Positions 11,795 to 22,809 of a DNA stretch of 64,000 nucleotides are shown here, in pieces. Position 1 is the stretch's first letter. Each line of letters begins with the position of its first letter. Origin of the DNA: Bedellia somnulentella (lineage: Eukaryota > Arthropoda > Insecta > Lepidoptera > Bedelliidae). The stretch lies in NCBI GenBank assembly GCA_963576735.1, contig OY755178.1, positions 10,416,001-10,480,000 on the forward strand, written 5' to 3'. The translations under genes were made by a program, and so were the position numbers. The notes beneath the pieces were generated by a model. That model searched no databases. It saw only the letters and a program-made list of their open reading frames with translations, and was not told the origin of the DNA.

Positions 11795-14772
11795 GTAAGT
11801 TATATTTAGTTTCTTTCATTACCTTTGCTATATACTTGTACTTTACTTATCTTTCGGATTTAGATCTAACAAAGTGACATTGCTAGTTTATAAAGCTGTG
11901 TTCAAAATACAATAAACCATGTCTTCGCGTAAGTGTCACATGAGTCGACTAAGGCGGCCTTTTTAAGTGATTATTGAGCGATGCAGCTTAACACCCATCA
12001 CTAATCATCCTTAAGTCTACAATCTTTTCTAAGGCTAAGGCTGAGGAATATCTAATTTTCAAAGTGATTTCTAGCCGGTGAGTATATGGATGTATATAAA
12101 CATTTGCGGGTAGTAAACAATATCGAAATTTCAACAATAAGTGTATTATTGATTTTTTACAAGAAACAACTATTATGTCATAAAGCTTTCTTAAATTACA
12201 AATTTGTTAAACTATATTCTTGAGTACACTGTCCATGCAAAACGTCGGTACTCTGAACACCAGGTGACAAAGTCACGTGATGTTCAGAAGTATTAGTACC
12301 TCTGCCAACCCCTTCGGGAATATTCGGCGTGAACGTTTATGTTATGTTATGTTATATTCGTAAGTCAGTGTGTTCTGCCTCATAATCATATAAGGTGACT
12401 ATGAAAGAAAAAAAAGTATTAATTCGCAAAAAAAAATTAAAAATGAAATAGTAACAAATAAACAAAAAAATATTAAATATAAGCATTTATCATTAACAAT
12501 AATGCTTAAATTACAAAAACCTTGATTTTATTAAATTTAATTGAATTTGGGTGCTACTATATGCCTACTATTCATACTTAACTATTAAGTTTATAGTTGT
12601 TTTTTCGGGTACGCTTTTTCTTACATAACTTTTTAAAACCTATCATCGGAGGTCCGAAAATATTTCACATACCATTTAAAAACATAATGATCAGTCTTCA
12701 TAAAAATTTCAATTCATAAATATAAAAATATAATTATCGAAATTCATAATATCACTAATTATACACTTTGTATTTAATAATACTTTGTTTTAATATATTT
12801 ATTTATACTTATGACCGACAGTATAATAATTTCAATAAATAACTATAATATTCATAAATGTATTGTTAGTCTAATATTTAAAAAAAATCTTATGAATTTA
12901 TATGTGTTTTTATCTATATTTGCTTGCTTGCTTAGTTGCATTTAAAGGGGGTGCAGGGGGTTGCGCCCTCTGCTTGGGTGGGTCGCAGGCAAAGAAAAGT
13001 AAGGCACATTTAGCTAGGTTAGGTTAGGTTAGATTTGTCTTTTCTAAAGTCATATGTGTGGTTAATTTATCATGGTTGCTAACGGTGAGGGAAAACATCG
13101 TGAGGAAACCCACATGGCTGAGTTGTACTTAGTCATGTGACAGTGTATTCGTACAAAACGGCGATAGGCCTGCCCCCTATCACGTGAGTACACTGTCTAA
13201 GCAAAACGTGGGTACCTTCTCAGGAAACTAGATGGCGCTTGCCATGTGAGTTCAGGAGTATTGGTACCTCTGCCAACCCCTTCGGGGATAAAACGGCGTG
13301 AACGTTTATGTTATGTTATGTTATGTTAGGTTAGATTATGTATAAAACGAGCGAGCGAAGCGCAGCGGAGCGAGCACCTTTGATGTATGATTCATGCCTT
13401 TTTGCATGCATGCTTGCTTGTTTATCGTTGTAATGATATTATATTATAATATGAACATTGAATGTTATGAAGAAAAAAGATCTTGAAATAAATTATAGTT
13501 TTAAAAAGAATCTGGTTGTAATAGTATTAACACAAAAATTATGATCACTAACTGTTATGAATTCAGTTGGTAGTATTAAAAATGTATGAATAAAGAAAGT
13601 ATGAAAAATAAAATTATGAAGAGTGATTTTTATGAACACAAATCGTTAGTAAGACGATAAATATGATTTAGAATTTTATGTGAGCCAATATGGACCCGGT
13701 TTTTTTTGTCATTTTTGAATATTGTTGAATAATATACAAAATTAATAACTTTATTAAAAATGATGAATTGATAACCATTTATTATTTTGTCTTGGCAGGT
13801 CCCGGGGACGGCCGGTGGAAACAGAAAGATCGAGAAAAACTTGAGCGAGATATAGCGCAGTTCCGGAAAATAGCGGGTAAGGCAAACTTTATTAGACACT
13901 TAAACATATTTCAGACCGATCAAAAGCTGTAAAGCTGAATAATACTGTCTTACTGGAATATTTCATAGCTTTCAAGATATTCCGACTGTTGTTTTGTTGT
14001 TTGCAGCTTGTAGACTTAAACTGCATTTTGATATTTATATACGATTTCAGACATCGCGTCGTTTGGCAAACCAAGCTACTTCTTTCACACTTTTCATATA
14101 CTTGTATCTGTATTGAGTTATTACACTAGAAACTATAACCGTAACATGAATAAAATTATACTTTTGCAGGCCTCTAACTTCTGAATTTTACTACGTTCTT
14201 TTTAAGATTATACGTCAGTAACTCAATTATAATGAACTTTTCTTTTGGTTTTAGATAACATTGAGTACGAGATTGAAGAATTCTATGATGACTACGAATC
14301 AAGTGATGAAAATAAATTAAGTCAGTACATATCCCCGACATCAAAAGTGTCTCATACTGAAATTGGTGAATTTAATAATATCGAAGGAAAATCTCCTCAG
14401 CGCAATGAATCTCATTTTCCATGGATGGAGAACGCCATTATGGAAAACTACAACAATGATAGAACATCATTACCACTCACATATGTTCAGTTCAAATCAA
14501 AACCATCAAAAACGAATACCATTACATTAAACAATAAACAGCCATGGCCTAAATTTGATGATATTTTACTAGATATCGGCAAAAAGTATGATTGGAAAAC
14601 TGATCGATGGATCAAAGTGAAGAAAAAAATTAAAAACGATAACATTACCGCTGATGACAATAAAAACCGCCTGAACATTTCAATGAGGCATCATTTTTAT
14701 TATAGAACCATAAAATTAAACAGAAGCAAATCAAAAAGAAACGTCATAATAGCTGTCAAAGCTGTAAGATAA
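11737..14772 (+). CDS. candidate secreted 217-residue protein, unknown family (three coding exons)
   Basis: Coding exons are 11737-11794, 13799-13876 and 14255-14772, joined in frame through split codons G|GT (Gly20) and G|AT (Asp46). All introns have consensus ends (GTAAGT/GCAG, GTAAGG/TTAG). Residues 1-22 look like a signal peptide (MASTASNFACYVTIIFLCI, then GPGDG). Mature features: a basic helix (25-45), an acidic Tyr-rich stretch (47-64), GKK at 154-156, KKK at 168-170 and RSKSKR at 202-207 before a ten-residue tail. N-glycosylation sequons occur at 96, 175, 186 and 201. I recognise no domain. It could be a peptide-hormone precursor or a fast-evolving secreted protein. The frame, splice phases and signal peptide argue against chance. 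Confidence 0.68.
11893..12102 (+). mobile_element. SINE B, old, intronic
   Basis: GAGTCGACTAAGGCGGCC, GAGCGATGCAGC and AAGGCTGAGGAATATCTAA blocks, in the intron between coding exons 1 and 2 of the secreted-protein gene. Confidence 0.6.
12222..12352 (+). mobile_element. SINE A, 3' part only
   Basis: Begins at GAGTACACTGTCCATGC and ends CCCCTTCGGGAATATTCGGC with a (TTATG)n tail. A strong 5' truncation. Confidence 0.75.
12355..12900. other. AT-rich intronic sequence
   Basis: Nothing recognised. Confidence 0.4.
12925..13440 (+). repeat. repeat F (GCGAGCG / GCTTGCTTG element), split by SINE A
   Basis: Left part: TTGCTTGCTTGC, GGGGGTGCAGGGGGTTGCGC, then GGTTAGGTTAGGTTAG. Right part: TATGTATAAAACGAGCGAGC, AGCGGAGCGAGCACCTT and GCATGCATGCTTGCTTG. 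An antisense copy is at 21500-21665. The SINE at 13036 sits inside. Confidence 0.65.
13036..13325 (+). mobile_element. SINE A, 5'-truncated, with target duplication
   Basis: Starts at TGTCTTTTCTAAAG and ends in a (TTATG)n tail. Flanked by TTAGGTTAGATT (13024-13035, 13326-13337). It belongs to the subtype with CTAGATGGCGCTTGCC in place of the usual GGTGACAAAGTCACG block. Confidence 0.85.
13799..13876 (+). CDS. secreted-protein gene, coding exon 2
   Basis: Acceptor cttggcag|GT and donor GCGG|GTAAGG. It encodes PGDGRWKQKDREKLERDIAQ-FRKIA, a charged amphipathic helix. It is GC-richer than its surroundings, as expected for a real exon. Confidence 0.68.
14255..14772 (+). CDS. secreted-protein gene, terminal coding exon 3
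   Basis: Acceptor tggttttag|AT, then 171 codons and TAA at 14770. An uninterrupted 518-nt exon is long for sequence this AT-rich. Tyr, Asp, Asn and Lys dominate. The stop lies 117 bp before a TRIM element, so the native 3' UTR may be interrupted. Confidence 0.72.
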
Positions 14773-14889
14773 AATTATTAGGTGATTGGTAAATGATCGG
14801 GACCAACTGATTTTGAGAATAACCGTTGAAATATAATGGTTTTCGCGGTTTGTTTTATAGTATTTGAAGTCAATTTGAGCTGAAGGATT

Positions 14890-15061
14890 TGTGGGAGTCA
14901 TGTTAGAGCGCACACTACTGCGGACTCAAACGCACATAGCAGCGTCTCACTCATATTCCTACATCGCGGAGTGTAAATGTTTTTCGAGTTAAGCATAGAT
15001 ACAAATTATAAGTTGGTACACAGCAGGGTGTACTGGCCAGTATATCTTTGCTGTTCCCACA
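14890..15061 (+). repeat. TRIM left LTR
   Basis: 172 bp, TG..CA ends. Confidence 0.92.
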
Positions 15062-15273
15062 GTGGTGACCCCTCGATAAGAACACACGCTTCTTTCTACT
15101 ACATTTCTCGATCTACCCGCAACTTCTATTCCTCGCTTACCTCACCACACCATTCATTCAGCAGAGCATCTACAGGCATGCAATCACCGGCCTCATTGCT
15201 CACACTGAATTTGGTAATTGGTAATAGGTACCTCCTAGCTTTGATATCGTCGTATCGACTAGGAGGGGAGTAC

Positions 15274-15445
15274 TGTGGGAGTCATGTTAGAGCGCACACT
15301 ACTGCGGACTCAAACGCACATAGCAGCGTCTCACTCATATTCCTACATCGCGGAGTGTAAATGTTTTTCGAGTTAAGCATAGATACAAATTATAAGTTGG
15401 TACACAGCAGGGTGTACTGGCCAGTATATATTTGCTGTTTCCACA
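15274..15445 (+). repeat. TRIM right LTR
   Basis: 172 bp. It differs from the left LTR at two positions near the 3' end. Confidence 0.92.
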
Positions 15446-15449
15446 GATT

Positions 15450-16425
15450 TGATCAAGTACCAGTACAACCAGTTTGCATTAAGTTTGCTTGTCAGTGCTA
15501 CTATCTCAATACCTACAGTGTCGCGTAGTTGACTTTTCCGAAGGATCAGCATAACTTATTATCCCTTAAATGATATGTCATGAGCAAAGTAATTATTTAT
15601 GGGCAGTTCCACACTTAAATATAATAAAGAATAGTTTTAAGTGCGGTAAAATTACTTTATTTATTACTAAATCTGTAAATTATTACTAAATCTGTAAAAT
15701 TTACTGTAATATGTAAATGAGTAAAAAACAAATCCTGAGTGTTATATTATTTTTGTTTTATTCTTTAGTACGCTGAAACAAAATTCATTAAAATTTGATC
15801 CTCTTTTTGTAATTAAATATCAAGAGCCCTCTTAAGAATAATAATAAATGAAGTAAGATTTGAGACACTTCTTTTAATTTTACCTCTTCTCCCCGACTTG
15901 AAAGGTCGACATTGTTTACGATTTTTCATTTGCTAAAAGCCAACAAGATCCGGTATAATTTGGTCTATGATTTTAGCTTTAATTTCAAAGGTAAACAAGA
16001 TAATGAGGGATCAGTTCTGTTTGGTTGAAGCTTAGTAATTTATCATCCCTAGCTGTTTGTTTCTTGGAGTTGTATACCGCAAGTATAAGCAATTTTGCAG
16101 GTAATTTGTTTGAAACATCTGTTTTCCTCTTGTGTGCTCCTGCAAACGTATACATAAACTTCAAAATGTTCTTAATGTAAAAGTTTGTCAGTTGTGGAAC
16201 TCGGTTGACAAAGATTGGTGTTTCTTGTAAGTAGTAAATTAGTAAGTATGCTCCGTAAAGGGTACCGAAGTAACTTTTGTTTGGAATATTTGAGATGAAA
16301 ATTATACAGGAGAATTTAGATGATTGAAGCAATACAGTGTAAACAGGAAAACAATAAGAAATGAGAGCTCGTTACGAGTATTTGCTCCATAAACATTTAT
16401 CAAAAATGTTGTTATAAGGAGCAAA
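15450..16425. other. spacer without recognised features
   Basis: Contains an isolated 115-codon minus-strand open frame (15985-16332) that matches nothing I know. No splice context or start context supports it. Confidence 0.35.
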
Positions 16426-16429
16426 AAAC

Positions 16430-16545
16430 GAAAATCAGCTTAAAATAGCACGAATCCATTTATTATAACGGGTGTTGTAGAAGCAAGTAAGGGTATTTGG
16501 GGTTTTTTCAGTGTTGTAAATCAATGCAAGGAGCTGGAATCGGCA
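16430..16545 (+). mobile_element. SINE B fragment, old
   Basis: GCTTAAAATAGCACGAATCC and CGGGTGTTGTAGAAGC are recognisable. Confidence 0.5.
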
Positions 16546-16625
16546 ATTTTCACTAATAGACAATAGACTTGTAATTTTCAAGACAAGTGAAAAACAAATG
16601 TTTTGATGATAAGAAAAGATTATTT

Positions 16626-17272
16626 AGCTTTGTAGTATCAAGTTAGAATAGTATAACCGGATTTCTTCTGGTTGGTATTGATTTTGATTCAGAGTTTTGG
16701 AGTCTTTTAAGCGATTTTTGTGCGATGCAGTTGGATAACCAGCACTAACAAACTTTATTTTATCAATCCCTTCTCTACTTAGCATAAGCATAATAAGCAT
16801 AAGCATAAAGCATAAGCATAAACGTTCACGCCGCATATCCCCGAAGGGGTTGGCAGAGGTACTAATACTTCTGAACATCACGTGACTTTGTCATTTGGTG
16901 TTCAGAGTACCCACGTTTTGCATGGACAGTGTACTCACGTGATAGGGGGCAGGCCTATCGCCGTTTTGTACGAATACACTGTCACATGACTAAGTACAAC
17001 TCAGCCATGTGGGTTTCCTCACGATGTTTTCCCTCACCGTTAACAACCATAATAAATTAACCACACATATGTCTTTAGAAAAGACAAATTGGTGTAGGCC
17101 CCGACCCGGGATTTGAACACTAGTCGCTTGCACGTTAACCGAGTGTTCTACCCACTGGGCTATCTCGGCTGTTTAGCTACTTAGTTATCGAAAATGGCTG
17201 AGGCATTTTTAATTTTAAAGTTTTGGCTACCTTTCAAGGAATTTTGTGAGTAAATTTCTCTATGTATGTAAA
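16626..17272 (+). mobile_element. SINE B split by a SINE A
   Basis: 5' half 16626-16782 (to CCTTCTCTACTTAG) and 3' half 17177-17272 (GAAAATGGCTGAGGC to GAATTTTGTGAG). The interruption is an antisense SINE A, so B is the older insertion. Confidence 0.8.
16783..17176 (-). mobile_element. SINE A, full length, inside SINE B
   Basis: Tail repeats (AAGCAT)n at the left, then CCCCGAAGGGG, to the tRNA-like head TAGTCGCTTGCACG / CCACTGGGCTA. Target duplication CTACTTAG (16775-16782, 17177-17184). Confidence 0.85.
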
Positions 17273-17518
17273 AAAATAATTATTTTAATGATAAATGGGT
17301 TCTGTAGCCAATTACAAAAACCACTTAATTTTAGATATGTGAGATGGCAGTAGCTCGTTTTATTGCTACTGATATCTACCTATCAACAGCACTAAGTACA
17401 ACTATAACAACAAAATAAAGAAGCTTACGGTATCGGGGCTTTTTATGTGATTTTTCGTATAGGCCTATTGCCGTTGTGAGAATACACCATTATCTGATTA
17501 TTACCACCACCGCCGTGA

Positions 17519-17756
17519 AGTGCTGGCTTAGAATGTCACAAACCATTTCTACCCACGGGTGTCTTAAGAGGCGACTAAGGGTATGGGGCTTTTTAAGTGT
17601 TTTTTGGGCGATGCGGTTGGAAACCCATCACCAATGATACTTTAGTTCTACCATCTTGTCCTCTATCAACTTCCAAATATGGCTGAGGACGTGCGGAGTT
17701 TCGAGCTCTGAATCTCTGGCTGCTGCCCGTGAGTATATGTATGCATGTACATAGTA
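17519..17756 (+). mobile_element. SINE B copy
   Basis: GTGCTGGCTTAGAATGTCAC through GCCCGTGAGTATATGTATG. It carries the subtype blocks ACCCACGGGTGTC and CTAAGGGTATGGGGC. Confidence 0.75.
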
Positions 17757-17967
17757 CAACTTAGCCGCGTAGATTTTTTCACGATGTTTTCGCTCATCTG
17801 TATCAACCGTCATCAATTATATAAGGAATTCTAGTTTTGGAACGGCCAACAAAGAATCTGCTACCAAAAAGAAAGTACCGTATTGAGCTAAAGAGCTAGT
17901 GATTACTCCTGAAATCTCAGTATCAAATTCTTAATATAATAATATATAGTATGGTATTATATCATAG

Positions 17968-18135
17968 GTATTTATAGCCAATGATACTTTTGTTCTACCA
18001 TCTTGTCTTCAACTTCCAAATGTGGCTGAGGAGGTGGGGAGTATCCAGCTCTGAATCTCTGGCTACCCTTTTTTGGGATTTTTGGCCGTGAGTTTATGTA
18101 TGTATATAGTCATGTATATGTATGTATATACTTAT
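17968..18135 (+). mobile_element. SINE B, 5'-truncated
   Basis: Begins within the ACCAATGATACTTT block and ends GGCCGTGAGTTTATGTATG. Confidence 0.7.
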
Positions 18136-18885
18136 TACTAATAAGCGGGTAGAAACCACCTCAGGTTTCTGCACTTAGTCCAGCAACGGGAGTCATGGTC
18201 ATAATCATGGTAAATTAGTTACTTAATATTATAAATTGAAGATTTGTATTTATAGTGAATACTCAATAATAAACCAATTGGATTAAAGTGTCACCATAGA
18301 AAAACTCCAAACAAAGAATGTTAATTTCTATCTAGATAGCTTTTAATTAGTATCCGTTAAGTATATTCGAATACTTGCGATTTGCCGTAAAATCCGGAAC
18401 TAAACTACATCATAATTTGAAAGAATATTTTTAGACATTATCCAGCAGAATGTGAGTATAACGAGGTTGCCCATTATCATTCTGTGAGGTCATTTTACTA
18501 AAGGAAATTACAGTGCATTAAGTTTGAAGACATTAAAGTAATGTTTTTTGGCATTACTGCTCAAATTTACATAAGCACGCCATTGAGAAGCTCCTGCTAA
18601 ACCTCAGTTTCTTGTCAAAGAGATATTAAGATTGATTATTATAAGGTTGTACAATGTCACAAGATTACTCGATAAGGTGCTCTCTTTCTCGCTTATGATA
18701 AAATCTATACACTGAATTGATGTTGTACCAACAACCTTTTGAATCTAATCTGTTAAGAAGATAATATTGGTATTAACATTAAAAGACAAAGAAAATACCC
18801 CAAATTATTGAAACATATTTTTTTTGCAAGGAGTTCTTAGATTCATACATACATATACTCACTAAAAGTGAAAGTGCACAGTCTT
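18136..18885. other. AT-rich spacer
   Basis: No feature recognised. Confidence 0.4.
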
Positions 18886-18888
18886 GAT

Positions 18889-19130
18889 CTTCTTTTATAC
18901 ATTCATATATACACCCATATACTCACGGCTATATTTCCCTAGAAGGGGTAGCCAAAGCTAAGGAATTAGAAATCCCTCAGCCACTTTCGGAAGTTGCGTG
19001 GAGCAAAGATGATGAAATAAAGGTTGTTGCTGATGGGCCTCCAACCTCATCGCCCAAAAATCTCTTAAGTTTAAGTCCGATACCGTTAGTAGCCTCTTAC
19101 GTAATGGGGTAGAACCCAACACTCACAGCT
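18889..19130 (-). mobile_element. SINE B copy
   Basis: Antisense, from ATATACTCACGGCTATA to GTAGAACCCAACACTCACAGC. Confidence 0.75.
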
Positions 19131-19139
19131 AAATTTTAA

Positions 19140-19278
19140 TGTTATTGGAGACAAATTACACACCATCCTTTATTGTACTATCTGTTTCCATATTATCTTC
19201 CGAAGGTAACTTAATTCTACAACTGTGTCTACCTTTTATTGAGATTAAGAGCCGTGACTATATGTTTGTTTGTATATA
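19140..19278 (+). mobile_element. SINE B 3' part, old
   Basis: CACCATCCTTTATTGTACTATC, a decayed TCTACCTTTTATTGAG and GAGCCGTGACTATATG. Confidence 0.5.
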
Positions 19279-19279
19279 A

Positions 19280-20935
19280 AAATATGATTAGAAGTCGATA
19301 ACACGGTAGATGTTATAATTTTAAATAAATAACGGTCTCTTTAGCATCGCTTCAAGTTAACAAACATAAAATAGAGTATTTATTCCAAAAAACGTTTTCG
19401 CTTTTGAAACCCCATAAATTATGCCGCATGTGCTGTGAAATTGCTCTTGTTTTCACAATATTTCATAGCAACTACGATCGTTTCAATAGGAAACAGCTTT
19501 ATAACATTGTTTAATGTTTATTTTATAGTTTAAATCAGTAGAACAGTTTTCTTTTCAGTAAAAAAATGTGATTCAAGTTTGATTTCAACTATACGTTTTC
19601 CCCTCAAACAAATTAACTCTCGACCATAATTGTATTTTTTTAATGATTTCCTTACATTTCTTGTCGATCGATTGAAACGATCAATTTGAATACTTTTTAC
19701 ACCATCTTACTATGAAAACGAACTAAACTTAAATAGCTGTTATATTTCTAAAGGAAAAATTGTATTTGTACCAGACGAAATAATAATAATTTAAATATTG
19801 AGACGAATTCAATTAACGTACTTCATGCAATGATATTCGAACGCAGTAAAATACGAAACTCAATCGCATTGCCACTAAATCATTGCTTTCAAAATTGTTG
19901 TGACACTATGACACGAAAGTCCACCGAACAGCACTCGTGTTTTCAATTTTCCCATATTGAAAATGTCGACCGAGCGCGCGATACATAGATAAGATAGTAT
20001 GAAATAACAGCCAGCAGTGATTGATAGTCGGCGGCACGCAACAAAAACTATTTGAAAATGGAATCAAAAGTTGAGTTCACACCGTGACAGGGTATAAATT
20101 AGGATAGATGATACTCTACTGAACTATAGAGTTGAGAAACTATGTTGTTTGTTGTGGCTTGGTACAACTTACTAAGGACATTTAAATATTTTATTTCGAC
20201 ATTAATCAGAAAGAGAAAGTACAAACACCCAAACAATCCACGGAGTTAAATATTATTCCTAGTTTAGCACTTATCAGCAAGGTTTCATACTTCAAGGTTG
20301 TTCATGTCATGCTATTAAGATTATTTGTTTGCAACAAATGGTTTACCGTTTAATAGTTTAGTATTTCCTAAATAAAATTAAAGGGCATTCCCTAGTTTGG
20401 CAGCTATTGCACTCACTTTGACGAAAAATTAATAGAGAGTAACAGGGACGGAAAAGAAGCGCTTGCAAATGAAATTAAGAGAACATCTATATGTAAAGAT
20501 TAATCTGTTCATATTTATGACATACTAATGGAGTCTAAACGATTTTTATGTAGCTTTATCAAATAACGTAGATAAATATTAATTATATCATGGAGTATAC
20601 TTCGATATAACATTCGAATAATTCCTATTAATCCTAATTTTTTATCTTATTCCATAGTCATGCTTCAACTGGTATTTGCTTATAAAATATTCGTCACAAG
20701 TCAAATAGGTACTAAAAGGAAGAAAAGGTTGTTCCTGATTCTGAGGTTAAGTCTACCTTTAAAAGCGGCCTGTTTACATGAGAAACCTCAGACCTATGTC
20801 AATAGTAATAACATCATCCTTTGCAAACGAAAGACTACGGATCACATCAAATCAAACAAGAGTATCTGCCTTGACATACTTGTATGTCTTGTTGAATTAA
20901 AATTTACATAGGCTAGTGATTTTTTAAATGTTATA
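19280..20935. other. AT-rich spacer without recognised genes
   Basis: A slightly GC-richer stretch (19900-20100) with GTCGACCGAGCGCGCG has no open frame worth calling. Short open frames elsewhere look random. Confidence 0.35.
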
Positions 20936-20939
20936 CCTA

Positions 20940-21080
20940 AAAATACATACATACTCAATACTCACGTCATTATTTCCCATTGGAGTAGGCAAAGAATATC
21001 GATCGCCACTAATTATCTCTAGCTTCGTTTACTTTCATCAATATTTTCATACATTCTCCTTATTCTTCATATTTCGTACG
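20940..21080 (-). mobile_element. SINE C copy
   Basis: Antisense: CATACATACTCAATACTCACG, TTCCCATTGGAGTAGGC, ATCGATCGCCAC. Confidence 0.6.
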
Positions 21081-21499
21081 CCTGCTTTTGTGATAATAAT
21101 TAATAGCAATGAAACAGTGTGCTAAAACTGACTATAAGATACTATTCAAACAAATTAAATTGGTAGTGTCGTAGCAGGGTTACACACTGTATATCCGAAA
21201 CTTTTAAACCCGAATATTATTTCACCGAAATTTCAAATACCATATTCTTACATTCCAGATTATCGATTACATTTTTTTTACTATTATTATGATAAACGAC
21301 TAGAACGGATTCCCACAGAATCAAAAACGAGATATACCTTAATTCCGCAATATTGATTTTCCGAATAATCACCATTCCAAAAAATCATTTTCCATACATT
21401 TGAAATACAGATGTATTGAATGATACCTACTGCTATGAATAATTTTGCAGGCATATTTTATGTAAGTAGTATACCCCGCCCCCCGTCCTATATATGTAG

Positions 21500-21665
21500 C
21501 AAGCATGCAAGCAAGCTGCAAGCAAGCAAGTATGCATATAGGCATGCATCAGGCATTAAGGTGCTCGCTCCGCTCGCTCGTTTTATACATAATCTAACCT
21601 AACCTAACTAATTGTGACCTAACTTTTCTTTGTCTGCAGGGGGCTTTCGCCCCCCGACCCCCCCA
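21500..21665 (-). repeat. repeat F, antisense copy
   Basis: AAGCATGCAAGCAAGC, GTGCTCGCTCCGCTCGCTCG, TTTTATACATAATCTAACC and a GGGGGCTTTCGCCCCC hairpin. It is the mirror of 12925-13440 and shows the pre-insertion sequence there. Confidence 0.65.
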
Positions 21666-22105
21666 ACTATAGACTGTAGATAAAGTTACTTCGGTCTTTT
21701 AAACCTTTGGAATAATGAGATTATAGTAAAAGATATAGTTGGTAAAAGAAAAAAATCATTTTAATAATCTGGTTTTAGTTTTTCTGGGAAATGATACTTC
21801 TAGAAAATGAATTTATGTACTAATGAAGTTGTGGAAAATAAAGCATCTGTGATACGTAAATTCTGTGAGCCATTTTCTAAATGATGAAATTCGGATTTAA
21901 AATATGCGAATTTTCGAAATGTTACCATTTTATATTCTACACACATGACTAACGGGACAAAATTTGATCTGATCCCTGAAAAAAGAAACAAAATACTATG
22001 AAGTATTCATATTGAATTTCAAAAAGACTTACTGTGCAGTGCATGTGTTTTTTACAACACAAAACTAATTTAAATTAATAAAATTTAGTTCTTATTGCAA
22101 TTTAT
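21666..22105. other. AT-rich spacer
   Basis: Nothing recognised. Confidence 0.4.
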
Positions 22106-22107
22106 TA

Positions 22108-22467
22108 CGTCGGTGGCCGATTCGTTAAAGGACTGGCTTCTGGGTTCAAAGGTAGCGTGTCTAAATCCAGCTTACGGCAACATTTATGTGATGAGGAGAA
22201 ATGGTGATTTTTGTTTTAAGATAAAGTATACGATACAGATCAAGTAAGCCCCAAAGTAAGTACAAGTTAATGACTTGTGGTATGTGGTAATAAATAATAT
22301 GTTTGAATTTAGATACAATTTAACGCATATATAACAAATCTCCAAGACTACGCAGCAATAATTTATGCTCGTCACATAAATTTTGCTCACAGCGAGGCTC
22401 GAACCTGCAACCACAACATTCAGAAGCTAGTCACCTATCCACTAGAACTAGGCCAGCGATATCGTCA
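22108..22467. mobile_element. inverted pair of tRNA-derived SINE E copies
   Basis: A forward 5' fragment (22108-22215, to CATTTATGTGATGAGGAG) meets a complete antisense copy (22225-22467, with ACATAAATTTTGCTCAC, GGCTCGAACCTGCAACC, CTATCCACTAGAACTAGGCC). The antisense B and A boxes are clear. Confidence 0.65.
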
Positions 22468-22519
22468 AACTAACTGTCACGCATAAATGCCCAAAATATT
22501 AATGCCTACAAAATATGTT

Positions 22520-22595
22520 TGTCAGGATTGTGCAAAGTGGCGATCAATAGTCTCTGCCTACCCCAATGGAAACTAATGGCGTGAGTATATGTATG
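22520..22595 (+). mobile_element. SINE C copy
   Basis: AAGTGGCGATCAATAGTCTC, TACCCCAATGGAAAC, GGCGTGAGTATATGTATG. Confidence 0.7.
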
Positions 22596-22809
22596 TACAA
22601 AATATTCAGTTACAGTCACTTAGTAATCATTAAATATATTATATTAAATTAACATTAACATGGGCATTTATACAATTGAAATATATTTATGGCATTTTAG
22701 AAAATTATGGTGCTGATCCTTACGCACAATTGAACTATTTTGTTTCGTTATTTGTCTACTTAATAACGTGTGTATTTTAAAGGTTTTATTCGTATTATTA
22801 TTGTATTGC

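Larger units (their letters stand above)
14890..15445 (+). mobile_element. complete TRIM (miniature LTR retrotransposon)
   Basis: LTRs 14890-15061 and 15274-15445, 172 bp each and differing by two bases. They start TGTGGGAG and end TTCCCACA or TTTCCACA. The internal region is only 212 bp, with a primer-binding-like TGGTGACCCC (15063-15072) one base after the left LTR and a purine tract AGGAGGGGAG (15261-15270) before the right one. Target duplication GATT (14886-14889, 15446-15449). No protein is encoded; open frames across it are spurious. Near-identical LTRs suggest recent insertion. Confidence 0.93.

Noticed and set aside
13013..13031. Telomeric TTAGG repeat array
   Set aside because: Only about three units, inside dispersed repeat F, which also occurs at 21500-21665.
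14977..15360. 127-codon open frame
   Set aside because: It runs across the TRIM LTR and internal region; such elements are non-coding.
15985..16332. 115-codon minus-strand open frame
   Set aside because: No family recognised and no neighbouring exon in phase. It could be a remnant of an unknown element, but this cannot be supported.
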